A DNA stretch of 64,000 bases, from positions 372,001-436,000 of the forward strand of contig NZ_JBIUAG010000001.1 of the NCBI RefSeq assembly GCF_044547355.1. The letters run 5' to 3'. The notes beneath the pieces were generated by a model, which was given only the letters and a program-made list of their open reading frames with translations, was not told where the DNA came from and did no database searches. This DNA comes from Kutzneria sp044547355. Lineage in GTDB: Bacteria > Actinomycetota > Actinomycetes > Mycobacteriales > Pseudonocardiaceae. Position numbers and translations under genes: made by a program. This document shows positions 24,923 through 33,518 of the stretch, in pieces. The first letter of the stretch is position 1, and each line of letters opens with the position of its first letter.

Positions 24923-25738
24923 TTGCCGCCTCGCACGACCTCGCCGGCCAGCGTCGGCGCGCGCCTGATCACGGTGCTGGAGGCGTTCACCGAGCGCGCG
25001 GCGGCGCTGACGCTGTCGGAGCTGAGCCGCCGCACCGGCCTGCCGCTGACCTCCACTCATCGCCTGGTCGGCGAGCTGGCCGCCGGCGGGCTGCTGGAGC
25101 GGGGCGAGGACGGCCGGTACCGGATCGGGCTGCGGCTGTGGGAGATCGCCTCCCTCGCCCCGCGTGGCGTGGGCCTGCGCGAGAGCGCGATGCCCTTCCT
25201 GGAGGACCTGTACGAGGCGACGCACCAGCACGTGCAGCTGGCCGTGTTGGAGGGCCGGGAAGTGCTGTACCTGGAGCGGATCTCCGGCCGGGACGCGGTG
25301 TCGATCATCTCCCGGGTCGGCGGCCGGCTCGCCCCGCACGCCACCGGCGTCGGCGTGGTGCTGCTGGCCCACGCCCCGGCCGAGGTGCAGGAGGAGATCC
25401 TGGCCGGCCCGCTGCGGCGGTTCACCGACCGGACCACCACCAAGCCATCGGAGCTCCGACGAATCCTGGCCGACGTGCGCCGCAACGGCTACGTGATCAC
25501 CGACGGCACCGTGGAGACGGTGGCCCTGTCGGTGGCCGCCCCGGTGCGCGGCGCCGATGACACGGTGGTGGCGGCGATCTCCGTGGTGGTGCCGGCCGAG
25601 TCGGCCCGGCCGCGCGAGATCGTGCCGGCGGTCGTCGCGGCCGCCCGGGGAATCTCGCGGGTGCTGGGCGCACCCAGCAGCCAGCGATTGGGCCGCACTG
25701 TACGTCGGGAAACCCACAGGCGCGACCTGCAAATCTGA
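24923..25738 (+). CDS. IclR family transcriptional regulator (PobR/PcaR-like)
   Basis: TTG at 24923 is chosen because GGAAGGA lies seven bases upstream; it gives 271 aa. The winged helix spans about residues 8-70 (ALTLSELSRRTGLPLTSTHRLVGELAAGGLLER). The IclR effector domain covers about 85-255 with YLERISGRDAVSI, PHATGVGVVLLAHA and NGYVITDGTVETVALSVAAPV. Members of this branch sense aromatic acids such as 4-hydroxybenzoate. Divergence from pobA and the shared palindrome support that role here. Confidence 0.88.
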   Translation: MPPRTTSPASVGARLITVLEAFTERAAALTLSELSRRTGLPLTSTHRLVGELAAGGLLERGEDGRYRIGLRLWEIASLAPRGVGLRESAMPFLEDLYEATHQHVQLAVLEGREVLYLERISGRDAVSIISRVGGRLAPHATGVGVVLLAHAPAEVQEEILAGPLRRFTDRTTTKPSELRRILADVRRNGYVITDGTVETVALSVAAPVRGADDTVVAAISVVVPAESARPREIVPAVVAAARGISRVLGAPSSQRLGRTVRRETHRRDLQI

Positions 25739-25745
25739 AACAGAA

Positions 25746-25766
25746 GTGTCACAAGCCCTGTGACAC
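25746..25766. repeat. inverted repeat downstream of the IclR gene
   Basis: GTGTCACA and TGTGACAC form perfect 8-bp arms around a 5-base loop, eight bases after the regulator's stop and about 54 bases before the lipoprotein start. It could be a terminator for the regulator or an operator for the next gene. Confidence 0.5.
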
Positions 25767-25819
25767 GACTGTCGAACACCATCGCGCACCCTTTTCCCGG
25801 AGTCCACGACTAACGGGGC

Positions 25820-26638
25820 ATGAGAATTCCAGCGAGCCTTGTCGTGGCGGCCGTGTCGCTTGCGCTCGTGGGCTGCGGGCATGTCCGCGCCACCGCCGGC
25901 CAGCCGTCGCCCGTGGCGCTGCCCACGGTCAGCTCAACCACTCCGACCAGCGCTTCTCCCGGTGACGCGGCCGCGCAGGCCGAGGCCGACGGCCAGTTCT
26001 CCCTCCTCGTGTTCGACCGCGTCACCGGACAGGTGGTGGCCAGTCACGATCCGTCGACGCCCTATCCGGCCGAATCGGTGGTGAAACTGCTGATCGCCGT
26101 CAGCGCGTTGCAGGGCGGGGCCGATGCCGGCGTTGTCGCCTCAATGCTGTCGCGCAGCGACGACGAGATCGCCAATCAATTGTGGACCCGATACGGGAAC
26201 GTCGGGATCGTGGCCCAGGCGATCAAGCTGATGGGCCTGACCGAGACCGAGGCCCCCGACGACCCCGGCCGCTGGGGCGACACCCAGGTCACCGCGGAGG
26301 ACCTGCTCAAGGTCTACCGGTACCTGCTGGACAAGGCCTCTTCCGGCATCCGCGAGGTCATCCTGAAAGCGCTCTCCAACGCCACCGAGTACGCGGCCGA
26401 CGGCTTCGACCAGTACTTCGGCATCCCCGACGCCCTGGCCGGCGAGCCGTGGGCGGTCAAGCAGGGCTGGGCCTGCTGCCGGCCGGACCGCGTCGTGCAC
26501 ACCACCGGCCTGATCGGCGACCAGCGGCGCTACATCCTGATCGCGCTGAGCGCCCACGACTCGTCCGCGACCTGGGACGAGGTCACCGACGAGCTCACCG
26601 AGGCCGTGCGGGCCGCGGTGGCCAGGCTGACGTTCTGA
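25820..26638 (+). CDS. beta-lactamase-fold serine hydrolase, lipoprotein
   Basis: The 272-aa product has a lipoprotein signal with Cys19 in ALVGCG. The mature part matches the class A beta-lactamase-like fold: SxxK as ESVVK (S86, K89), an SDN-like segment SRSDDEIANQL, and KQGW in the place of the KTG triad. The Lys-Thr-Gly replacement and the lack of a clear omega-loop Glu argue against real penicillin hydrolysis; similar lipoproteins in actinomycetes have no assigned role. It stands alone. The 140-base gap after it (26639-26778), facing a convergent gene, holds no feature I can support. Confidence 0.8.
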   Translation: MRIPASLVVAAVSLALVGCGHVRATAGQPSPVALPTVSSTTPTSASPGDAAAQAEADGQFSLLVFDRVTGQVVASHDPSTPYPAESVVKLLIAVSALQGGADAGVVASMLSRSDDEIANQLWTRYGNVGIVAQAIKLMGLTETEAPDDPGRWGDTQVTAEDLLKVYRYLLDKASSGIREVILKALSNATEYAADGFDQYFGIPDALAGEPWAVKQGWACCRPDRVVHTTGLIGDQRRYILIALSAHDSSATWDEVTDELTEAVRAAVARLTF

Positions 26639-26778
26639 TCATCATTGACCCGATGTATGCGCACGCAACCATGAGCCTTTCGGCCTAAAAACCCCCGGTC
26701 ACGGTTGCCTGTAAAGGTTCTCCGGCCTATGTTTCACCGCAGTTACGGCGAGGAGGTCGGATGTGTGCCGCAGACGGG

Positions 26779-27615
26779 CTACTCGCCGTGCAGCTCCGCC
26801 ACCGCCGTCTCGATCCGGTCCAGCGCCCGCTCGACCGGGCCGCGGCCGGCCGACGGGACGAAGAACAGGACCCGGCGGAAGCCGGCCTCGGCGAACCGCG
26901 CCAGCGTCGACGGCTTGGGCTGAGCGTTCATCAGCATCAGCTCGATCGGCCGGTCGGCCCGGTCCAGCAGCTTGCGGCCGCGGCCGATGACGTCGTCGGA
27001 TGGCCCGAGGTAGTTGGGCATCCACGCGTCGCCGAAGGCCAGCACCCGGTCCTCGACGGTCGGCCCGTTGCCGCCGACGATGATCGGCGGGTGCGGCCGC
27101 TGCGCCGGCTTGGGCCAGCACCAGATCCGCTCGAACTTCACGAACTCGCCGTCGTGCGAGGCCTCGTCCTCGGTCCAGATCCGTTTCATGGCCGCGATCT
27201 GGTCGGCCATCAGCCGCATCCGGGTGCGCGGGTTCACCCCGTGGTTGGCCATCTCCTCGCGGTTCCAGCCGGAGCCCACGCCGAAGTCCAGCCGGCCGCC
27301 GGACAGCTGGTCGACGCTGGCCACCGCCTTGGCCGTGATGATCGGGTCCCGCTGGGTCACCAGACAGATGCCGCTGCCCACCCGCAGCCGCGTGGTCGCC
27401 GACGCGGCCGCGGTGAGCGCGACGAACAGGTCATAGGTGTGGGCGTACTTGCGGGGAAGGTCGCCGCCGGCCGGGTAGGGCGTGCGCCGCTCGGCCGGAA
27501 TGTGGGTGTGCTCCGCGAAGAACAGCGACTCGAACCCACGCTCCTCGACCAACCGGGCCAGCGGCCCGGGGGCGACGGTCTCGGCCGTGGCGAACACAGC
27601 AACACCGAAGTCCAT
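26779..27615 (-). CDS. LLM class F420-dependent oxidoreductase
   Basis: The ATG at 27613-27615 opens the luciferase-like barrel directly (MDFGVAVFATAETV); the longer frame has Arg-rich low-complexity sequence from the divergent gene's antisense. The 278-aa protein carries FFAEHTHIPAERRTPYP, LRVGSGICLVTQRDPI, VASVDQLSGGRLDFGVGSGWNREEM and PPIIVGGNG, typical of the actinobacterial F420 subgroup (TIGR03619-like). It should reduce or oxidise a small molecule with coenzyme F420. Only 38 bases separate its start from the divergent beta-helix gene. Confidence 0.88.
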   Translation of the reverse strand: MDFGVAVFATAETVAPGPLARLVEERGFESLFFAEHTHIPAERRTPYPAGGDLPRKYAHTYDLFVALTAAASATTRLRVGSGICLVTQRDPIITAKAVASVDQLSGGRLDFGVGSGWNREEMANHGVNPRTRMRLMADQIAAMKRIWTEDEASHDGEFVKFERIWCWPKPAQRPHPPIIVGGNGPTVEDRVLAFGDAWMPNYLGPSDDVIGRGRKLLDRADRPIELMLMNAQPKPSTLARFAEAGFRRVLFFVPSAGRGPVERALDRIETAVAELHGE

Positions 27616-27653
27616 GCACGCACCGTACGCCGCCAGGTACGAACGGAGTATCG

Positions 27654-30230
27654 ATGAAACGATCAGTCCAGCTCGCGGTCGGCGTGGCCGCGGCGGTGGT
27701 CTCCGCCGTGGCGCTGAGCGGCGTGCCGGCCGACGCGGCCGGCGGCCACGGCGCTGACGTCTACGTCTCCCCCACCGGGAACGACCGGCTGCCCGGGACT
27801 TCGGGGCAGCCGGTCCGCACGCTGCAACGCGCGCAGGCCCTGGTTCGTGAGCGGACGTCACATGCGACCGGCGACATCACGGTGCACCTCGCGCCGGGCG
27901 TGTTCGACCTGTCGCAGCCGTTACGGCTGACCGCGCAGGACTCCGGCGCCAACGGGCACCGCGTGATCTGGCAGGGCTCCACCGGCACGGCCCTGAGCGG
28001 CGGCAAGCAGGTCACCGGCTGGCGTCCGGTGCCCGGCCGGCCCGGTCTGTACGCCGCGCCGGAGCCCAAGGGCATGGACAACACGCGGCAGCTGTACGTC
28101 AACGGCGTGCGGGAACAGCGGGCGCAGGGCCCGCTTCCGGTGACGCTCAAGGCAACCGCCACCGGCTACACCGCCTCCGCCCCGACGATGGCCAACTGGC
28201 GCAACCCGTCGGACATCGAGTTCGTCTACACCGCCGGCGAGGCGCTGTGGAACATCCAGCGCGACGGCCTCGGGCAGTGGACCGAGCCGCGCTGCCCGAT
28301 CGGCTCGGTCAGCGGCACGACGGTCACCATGGCCCAGCCGTGTTGGGACAACTCCACCAAACGCGTGGTGTTCCCCGACATTCCCGGCCGCAGCGTGAAC
28401 ATGGTCGGCCCCTACGACCTGACCAACGGCCGGCAGCCGACCTTCGTGGAGAACGCCTTCGAGGTGCTGGACACGCCCGGCGAGTGGTACCTGGACCGGT
28501 CGGCCCGCACCGTGTACTACCTGCCGCGGCCGGGTGAGGACCTCAGCTCCGCCGATGTCGAGGTTCCGGTGCTGCAACAGCTGATCGACGCCTCGGACCT
28601 GCACAACGTGTCCTTCCGCGGCATCCAGTACGAGTACGCGACGTGGCTGACGCCGTCCTCGCCCGAAGGGTTCTCGGAGATCCAGGCCGGCTACACCAAC
28701 ACCGGCCCCGACGGCTGGGCCGTGCAGGGGCTGTGCCAGTTCGTGCCCAACGGCAAGTGCCCGTACGCCTCGTGGACGCCGGAGCCCGGCAATATCAGCG
28801 TCGCCGACAGCACCGGGCTGGAGTTCACCGACTCGGTGTTCGCCCATCTCGGCGCGGCCGGCCTGCGGCTGGCCGGCAACACCCAGAACACCTTGGTGCG
28901 CGGCAACATCTTCACCGACATCTCCGGCAACGGCATCGAGGTCGGCGGCGTCGACCAGCCCACCACCGGCAGCACGCACGACGTTCAGGTGCTGGACAAC
29001 CACCTCTACGGCCTGCCGCGCGAGTTCCACGGCGGGGTGGCCATCCTCAACGGCTACAGCCAGCACGACGTGATCTCCCACAACCAGATCGACAACGTCG
29101 CCTACTCGGCGATCTCGATGGGTTGGGGCGGCTGGCCGGACAAGATCAAGGTGGCCGCCACGCCCAACAACTCGCACGACAACGTGGTGTCCGACAACCT
29201 GATCCACGACTACATGCTGTCGCTGGACGACGGCGGCGGCATCTACACCCAGGGCATCACCGGCAGCTCGCTGGCCACCGGCGAGAAGGTCACCGGCAAC
29301 GTGATCTACGGACAGCTGGGGCTGGGCAAGGGAATCTACACCGACAACGGCAACACCTACGAGAACGTGGTCGGCAACGTCGTCTACGGCACGCCGTACG
29401 CCAACGTCGGCACCGCGCACGTGGACTACCGGGACAACCTGGGCAACAACGACCCGACCCTGATCCAGGGCAACTACTGGGAGCAGGGCGACAAGGACGG
29501 CGACAACAAGGGCGTCATCACCCAGGGCAACCACCTGCTGGACAATCCGGCGGCCGCCCCGAAGTCCATTGTGGACAACGCCGGGCTGGAGCCGGCCTAC
29601 CGCGGGCTGCTGGCCAAGAAGGTCGGTGGCGCCGGACCGCCCGAGCAGCCGACCCGGGTCGGCGCCTTCGCCGCCGACGGCAAGGTCTACGTCACCTGGA
29701 ATCCCAGCTACGCGTTCAACAACGCGCCGCTGGACAGCTACCTGATCACCGCCGGCACCAAGACCGTCAGCGTGCCGGCGGCACAGTTCGCCAAGCAGGG
29801 CTACGCCGTCGTCGACGGGCTGATCAACGGACAGTCCTCTGTGGTCACTGTCCGGGCCCACAACCGGTTCGGGGCCAGCACTCCGTCGCTGCCCTCCGCC
29901 CCGGTGACTCCCGGTCCGCTCGCCGGCCAGGTCTCCGACGCCCCCACCGGCGCCAAGGCCATCCCCTCGGCCAGCGCCGCCAGCCTGCGCTGGACACCGC
30001 CGGCCAAGATGGGCGACACGCCGATCATCGCCTACGTGATCACCGTGTCCGACGGCCGCACCGTCACCGTGAACGGCCGGGACGCCCTCGTGTCGCAGCC
30101 CACCGCCAAGGGCATGACTCGGGTCGTCGACGGCCTCAAACCGGCCACCGCCTACACCTTCACCATCGCCGCCGTCACCGCCGACGGCCCCGGCGCCGCC
30201 GTCACCGTGCAGACGACGACCCTCGGGTAA
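27654..30230 (+). CDS. secreted right-handed beta-helix protein with two fibronectin III domains
   Basis: The 858-aa protein has a Sec signal (about 1-30, cut near ADA). Residues about 35-170 (DVYVSPTGNDRLPGTSGQPVRT, then LSGGKQVTGW and RQLYVNGVRE) resemble the N-terminal part of GH141-like parallel beta-helix glycosidases. Repeats rich in Asn and Gly (NTLVRGNIFTDISGNGIEVGG, DNVVSDNLIHDY, DDGGGIYTQG) build the helix to about 660. Two FN3 modules follow (about 670-760 and 765-858). It probably acts on a plant or microbial polysaccharide outside the cell; the family number is tentative. Confidence 0.82.
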   Translation: MKRSVQLAVGVAAAVVSAVALSGVPADAAGGHGADVYVSPTGNDRLPGTSGQPVRTLQRAQALVRERTSHATGDITVHLAPGVFDLSQPLRLTAQDSGANGHRVIWQGSTGTALSGGKQVTGWRPVPGRPGLYAAPEPKGMDNTRQLYVNGVREQRAQGPLPVTLKATATGYTASAPTMANWRNPSDIEFVYTAGEALWNIQRDGLGQWTEPRCPIGSVSGTTVTMAQPCWDNSTKRVVFPDIPGRSVNMVGPYDLTNGRQPTFVENAFEVLDTPGEWYLDRSARTVYYLPRPGEDLSSADVEVPVLQQLIDASDLHNVSFRGIQYEYATWLTPSSPEGFSEIQAGYTNTGPDGWAVQGLCQFVPNGKCPYASWTPEPGNISVADSTGLEFTDSVFAHLGAAGLRLAGNTQNTLVRGNIFTDISGNGIEVGGVDQPTTGSTHDVQVLDNHLYGLPREFHGGVAILNGYSQHDVISHNQIDNVAYSAISMGWGGWPDKIKVAATPNNSHDNVVSDNLIHDYMLSLDDGGGIYTQGITGSSLATGEKVTGNVIYGQLGLGKGIYTDNGNTYENVVGNVVYGTPYANVGTAHVDYRDNLGNNDPTLIQGNYWEQGDKDGDNKGVITQGNHLLDNPAAAPKSIVDNAGLEPAYRGLLAKKVGGAGPPEQPTRVGAFAADGKVYVTWNPSYAFNNAPLDSYLITAGTKTVSVPAAQFAKQGYAVVDGLINGQSSVVTVRAHNRFGASTPSLPSAPVTPGPLAGQVSDAPTGAKAIPSASAASLRWTPPAKMGDTPIIAYVITVSDGRTVTVNGRDALVSQPTAKGMTRVVDGLKPATAYTFTIAAVTADGPGAAVTVQTTTLG

Positions 30231-30237
30231 GGGCTCC

Positions 30238-30284
30238 GTCAGCCACGCCGACGCCGCTACCGGGAGGTCGTCGGCGTGGCTGAC
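30238..30284. terminator. 16-bp-arm hairpin terminator overlapping the lipoprotein 3' end
   Basis: Perfect 16-bp arms (30238-30253 and 30269-30284) with a 15-base loop lie between convergent genes. The right arm is also the last coding codons of the DUF3558 gene, so one sequence serves both strands. Confidence 0.8.
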
Positions 30285-30808
30285 CCGTCCAGCTTGAGCA
30301 GGCCCAGCTCACGGGCCTTGTGCACCACGCCCGATCCGATGGATTTGACCCGTGCGCAGGCGGAAGCGACCGTCGACGGCGGCGTGTCGCCGGCGACGAC
30401 CTCCAGGACCGTCCCCCGCTCCGGGAACACCACCGCGGCGCAGGCCGGCCGGACATCGCTCGTGGTGACGACGGCCTTCACGCCGTCGAGGTCGAATTCC
30501 TCGCCCGGCACCGGAAAGGCCTGGGTCAGGTCGACCAGCACATCGCGGTCCCATCGGACCAGCACCATCATCGAGAACTTGGGACCTCCCCACGAGCAAC
30601 TCGCCCCGCTGTCGAACTTGTGCAACGGCGTCGCCGTCAGGCCGTTCTCGGTCACCACGGACGGCGCGACGAACGAGCACAGGTCGGCTTCCCGCACACT
30701 CGTGGGCGGTGGTGGCGCCGCCGGCGCGGCTGTGCCGCCGCAGCCACCGAGCAGCACAACGGCGAGCAGTGCGAGGGCCGGCGTCACGCGGATCATGGCC
30801 GTGACCAT
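30257..30808 (-). CDS. DUF3558 family lipoprotein
   Basis: The 183-aa product has a lipobox (VVLLGGCGG) and the DUF3558 pattern: ADLCSFVAPSVV after the linker, a GASCSWGG strand with the second Cys, a DVRPACAAVVF strand with the third, and a closing ASACARVKSIG helix. DUF3558 lipoproteins are common in actinomycetes as small secreted domains of unknown role. An alternative ATG four codons in (30794-30796) is equally possible. Its end is part of a strong hairpin. Confidence 0.8.
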   Translation of the reverse strand: MVTAMIRVTPALALLAVVLLGGCGGTAAPAAPPPPTSVREADLCSFVAPSVVTENGLTATPLHKFDSGASCSWGGPKFSMMVLVRWDRDVLVDLTQAFPVPGEEFDLDGVKAVVTTSDVRPACAAVVFPERGTVLEVVAGDTPPSTVASACARVKSIGSGVVHKARELGLLKLDGSATPTTSR

Positions 30809-30850
30809 AGGCTCGTGTCACCGGGACCTGTCCCCGACTACGGTGGAACT

Positions 30851-31402
30851 ATGATCATCGAGCGCTACCTGACCGCGGCCGCCGGTTTCGAGGCGAGGCT
30901 GCGGGCGATCGGCGAGCAGCAGTGGACGGACCCGACCCCCTGCGCCGAGTGGAACGTCCGCCAGCTGGTGAACCACGTCGTGACCGGCGACCACCTCAAC
31001 GTCATCCTGCTGACCGACCCCGAGGCGGCGGCCGAGTTCCGGCAGACGCGCGACGTGGACCGCCTCGGCGACGACCCCGTGAAGGCCTTCGCCGAGAGCA
31101 GCCGGCTCTGCGCCGAGGCGTTCACCGCGCATCCCGACGCCGAGTTGGCCTTCCCAAGGGGGCCGATCACCACCGACCGCGCCGTCGACCTGCGGGCCAC
31201 CGATGTGCTGGTGCACACCTGGGATCTGGCCCGGGCGATCGGGGCCGACGAGACGCTGGACGCCGAGCTCGTCGCCTGGGCCAACGACACCGTGGAGGCG
31301 ACCTACGCCGGCCTGATGGACATCCCCGGCGTCTTCGCCACCCCCGACGGCAGCGTGCCCGGCACGCCGCAGGAGCGGCTGCTGCACCGGCTCGGACGTT
31401 AG
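30851..31402 (+). CDS. TIGR03086 family mycothiol-dependent-enzyme-like protein (maleylpyruvate isomerase N-domain)
   Basis: The 183-aa protein has the DinB-like four-helix bundle seen in the N-terminal half of mycothiol maleylpyruvate isomerases: TDPTPCAEWNVRQLVNHVVTGD with the first metal His, and DLRATDVLVHTWDLARAIG with the others. This group (TIGR03086) probably binds a divalent metal and may use mycothiol. The substrate is unknown. Its stop overlaps the convergent flavoprotein gene by four bases. Confidence 0.85.
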   Translation: MIIERYLTAAAGFEARLRAIGEQQWTDPTPCAEWNVRQLVNHVVTGDHLNVILLTDPEAAAEFRQTRDVDRLGDDPVKAFAESSRLCAEAFTAHPDAELAFPRGPITTDRAVDLRATDVLVHTWDLARAIGADETLDAELVAWANDTVEATYAGLMDIPGVFATPDGSVPGTPQERLLHRLGR

Positions 31403-31818
31403 ACGCTTCGGCTGAAAGGCTTCAGCAGATGGGGATCCCGGTCGGCGTCGCCCGGGTCGAGGCCGATGCTGATGATCCGGCGCGGGTGGATGCGGATGAT
31501 CGGGCCGCCGATCTGGGCCCGCCCGTCGACCGGGTCGGTCAGCGCCTCGGCGTCGCCGCGGATCTCCACCATGCGCACCCGCACCGGATCGGTGGAGGGC
31601 ATGTCGTCGACCACGAACGCGACCCGGCTGCCGGCGGCCACGTTGCGGAACTTGCGGCTGGCGGCCATGTTGTAGCCGCCGATGTCGATGGTGCCGAGCT
31701 CTTCGTTGTAGCCGAAGCTGACCGGGTTGACCTGGAGCGCGCCGTCCGGCCGGGCGGTAGCCAGCCGGCCGATCCGCTGAGTGGCGAGATAGGACAGCTC
31801 GGCGTCGGTGAAGGACAC
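31399..31818 (-). CDS. PPOX class F420/FMN-dependent oxidoreductase
   Basis: I take GTG at 31816-31818 (MSFTDAELSYL), with GAGAAAGG upstream, giving 139 aa. The split-barrel pattern is clear: LATQRIGRLATARPDGALQVNPV, FGYNEELGTIDIGG, MAASRKFRNVAAGSRVAFVVDD and a closing RIHPRRIISIGLD. This is the actinobacterial PPOX class F420-dependent family (TIGR03618-like). Such proteins reduce small electrophiles or simply bind cofactor. The membrane protein gene lies 68 bases upstream on the same strand and may be co-transcribed. Confidence 0.85.
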   Translation of the reverse strand: MSFTDAELSYLATQRIGRLATARPDGALQVNPVSFGYNEELGTIDIGGYNMAASRKFRNVAAGSRVAFVVDDMPSTDPVRVRMVEIRGDAEALTDPVDGRAQIGGPIIRIHPRRIISIGLDPGDADRDPHLLKPFSRSV

Positions 31819-31886
31819 GGTGGTGGGCCTTTCTCCGTTGTGGTGGAGGCTGCGACCCCAGTCAACAACCTCCACCATCCTGGAGA

Positions 31887-32561
31887 TCAAGCCTCCGTGG
31901 TGACGACTGCCGGCGTCGGGAAGACGTCGCCGAGAATGGCCTCGCCCTTGGTCAGCCAGGCCAGGCCGAAGGCCATCACCGCGATGGTCTCCAGCCACAG
32001 CTCGGGGTGCAGCCCGGCGGTGGCATCGGCGAAGAACCGGCCAACCACGGCGATCGCCAGCAGGCAGCCGATGATCACGAGCCCGCAGGTCAGGTACAGC
32101 CGGTTGCGTTGCAGCTTGCGCTCGGTTGGCCCCATCTCGCTGGTCCGCCGGAACAGCACGATGGCGAAGAAGGCGATGGTGAGGAAGAAGAACGCCGCGA
32201 ACACCAGGTGCACCACGCCGATCACCGATGCCGTGGCGTCGGGGTTGTCCGGCGCGGTCGGGAACAGCGCGAGGCCGATGGCGGCGATGCCGGCCACGTT
32301 GCCGGCGATGTCGTCGACGGGCTCGTAACCGCGGTAGGACAACAGGAACGCCCCGGCCGCGCACATGCTGCCGACGAACACGCCGCGCATGTCCGTCCAG
32401 AAGTAGGAGCTGATCGAGTCCTGCAGGCCGCCGCCCTGGATCAGCAGCTTGCCGATGATCAGCACCGCCGGCAGCCCTATGCCGATGAAGCCGATGGCAC
32501 GCCGCAGGTACAGGTACGAGTGGACGAGAGTGTCCTGTGGGGATCGAGTTGTCGGGCTCAT
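31887..32561 (-). CDS. DUF998-like six-helix membrane protein
   Basis: The 224-aa protein from ATG at 32559-32561 has a short cytoplasmic start and six to seven hydrophobic segments (LRRAIGFIGIGLPAVLIIG, GVFVGSMCAAGAFLLSY, NVAGIAAIGLALFP, VVHLVFAAFFFLTIAFFAIVLF, TCGLVIIGCLLAIAV, LWLETIAVMAFGLAWL). The order and the DSISSYFWTDMRGVFVG loop are seen in DUF998-related proteins. No reaction is known. It is divergent from the VOC gene, with a 160-base gap (32562-32721) that must hold both promoters; I saw no strong palindrome there. Confidence 0.75.
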   Translation of the reverse strand: MSPTTRSPQDTLVHSYLYLRRAIGFIGIGLPAVLIIGKLLIQGGGLQDSISSYFWTDMRGVFVGSMCAAGAFLLSYRGYEPVDDIAGNVAGIAAIGLALFPTAPDNPDATASVIGVVHLVFAAFFFLTIAFFAIVLFRRTSEMGPTERKLQRNRLYLTCGLVIIGCLLAIAVVGRFFADATAGLHPELWLETIAVMAFGLAWLTKGEAILGDVFPTPAVVTTEA

Positions 32562-32721
32562 GGCCGCCTCCGCGCGCAGTCGCTGTCCCAGTGATCGGCG
32601 CACCGCCACCGGGACCTTAGTCCTGACCTCGGGTTTTCACGTGATCGGCGGACAGTTCGCGTTGTCGGGCCCCCTCGGCGGTGCGAGGATGGCCGCCTGG
32701 TTCCGATCCTAGGAGCAAGCC

Positions 32722-33123
32722 ATGGCCACCGTGCTCAACCCCTACATCAGCTTCAACGGCGACGCCCGCCAGGCACTGGAGTTCTACCAGGCCGTGTTCG
32801 GCGGCGAGCTCAGCCTCAACACCTTCGGGCAGTTCGGCCAGACCGGCGAGGGGGCCGACCAGATCATGCACGGCCAGCTCGGCACCCCCAGCGGCTACAC
32901 GCTGATGGCCTCGGACACCCCGCCCGGCATGCCCTACAACCCCGGCGACAACATCACCGTCTCGCTGTCCGGCGACGACGACGAGGAGCTGCGCGGTTAC
33001 TGGGAGAAGCTGTCCGACGGCGGCGTGGTCAGCGTGCCGCTGGAGAAGCAGATGTGGGGGGCGGTGTTCGGCGCCTGCACGGACAAGTTCGGCATCAACT
33101 GGATGGTCAACATCGGCGGCTGA
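32722..33123 (+). CDS. VOC superfamily protein (PhnB/glyoxalase-like)
   Basis: The ATG follows AGGAGCAAGCC. The 133-aa protein has the paired beta-alpha-beta-beta-beta units of the VOC fold: LNPYISFNGDARQALEFYQAVFGGEL at the start and EKLSDGGVVSVPLEKQMWGAVFGACTDKFGINWMVN at the end, the pattern of the PhnB-like (COG2764) branch. These proteins often act in resistance or on small electrophiles, but many have no known substrate. It stands next to a PadR regulator without overlap. Confidence 0.88.
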   Translation: MATVLNPYISFNGDARQALEFYQAVFGGELSLNTFGQFGQTGEGADQIMHGQLGTPSGYTLMASDTPPGMPYNPGDNITVSLSGDDDEELRGYWEKLSDGGVVSVPLEKQMWGAVFGACTDKFGINWMVNIGG

Positions 33124-33158
33124 GAACTCAGCCCCGACGGGCAGTTGCCATAGTCCGT

Positions 33159-33178
33159 TGATCGGTATATACCGATCA
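33159..33178. promoter_or_regulatory. 20-bp palindrome at the PadR gene start
   Basis: TGATCGGTATATACCGATCA is perfectly self-complementary and ends one base before the GTG start of the PadR gene. The TATA centre fits both a -10 element and PadR-type sites, so bound PadR would shut off its own, probably leaderless, operon. Confidence 0.75.
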
Positions 33179-33179
33179 C

Positions 33180-33518
33180 GTGACAGATGGCGCGCTCCGG
33201 GAGCCCACGTTCCTGGTCCTGACCGCGCTCGCGGCCGGGCCCCAGCACGGCTACGGGATCCTGCTCGACGTCGAGCAGATCTCGGCCGGCCGGGTCCGGC
33301 TGCGCGCGGGCACGCTCTACGCCGCCCTCGACCGCCTGGTCGCGGACGACTGGGTGGCGGTGGACCGTGAAGAGGTGGTGGACGGCCGGCTGCGCCGGTA
33401 CTACCGCCTGACCGACCAGGGGGCGGCCAGGCTGGCGACCGAAGTGGACCGGCTGCGGGTCACCACCCGCGCCGCCGAGGCGCGCCTGCGGGCGCGCACC
33501 ATTGGGGGTATGGCGTGA
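33180..33518 (+). CDS. PadR family transcriptional regulator
   Basis: GTG at 33180 lies directly behind the palindrome, without room for a ribosome site, which suggests a leaderless mRNA. The 112-aa protein is a PadR winged helix: FLVLTALAAGPQHGYGILLDVEQIS, LRAGTLYAALDRLVADDWVAVDREEVVDGRLRRYYRLTDQG, then a C-terminal helix for dimerisation. Its stop overlaps the start of the membrane protein gene by four bases (GTGA), the common pairing of PadR regulators with a small membrane partner. Confidence 0.9.
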   Translation: MTDGALREPTFLVLTALAAGPQHGYGILLDVEQISAGRVRLRAGTLYAALDRLVADDWVAVDREEVVDGRLRRYYRLTDQGAARLATEVDRLRVTTRAAEARLRARTIGGMA

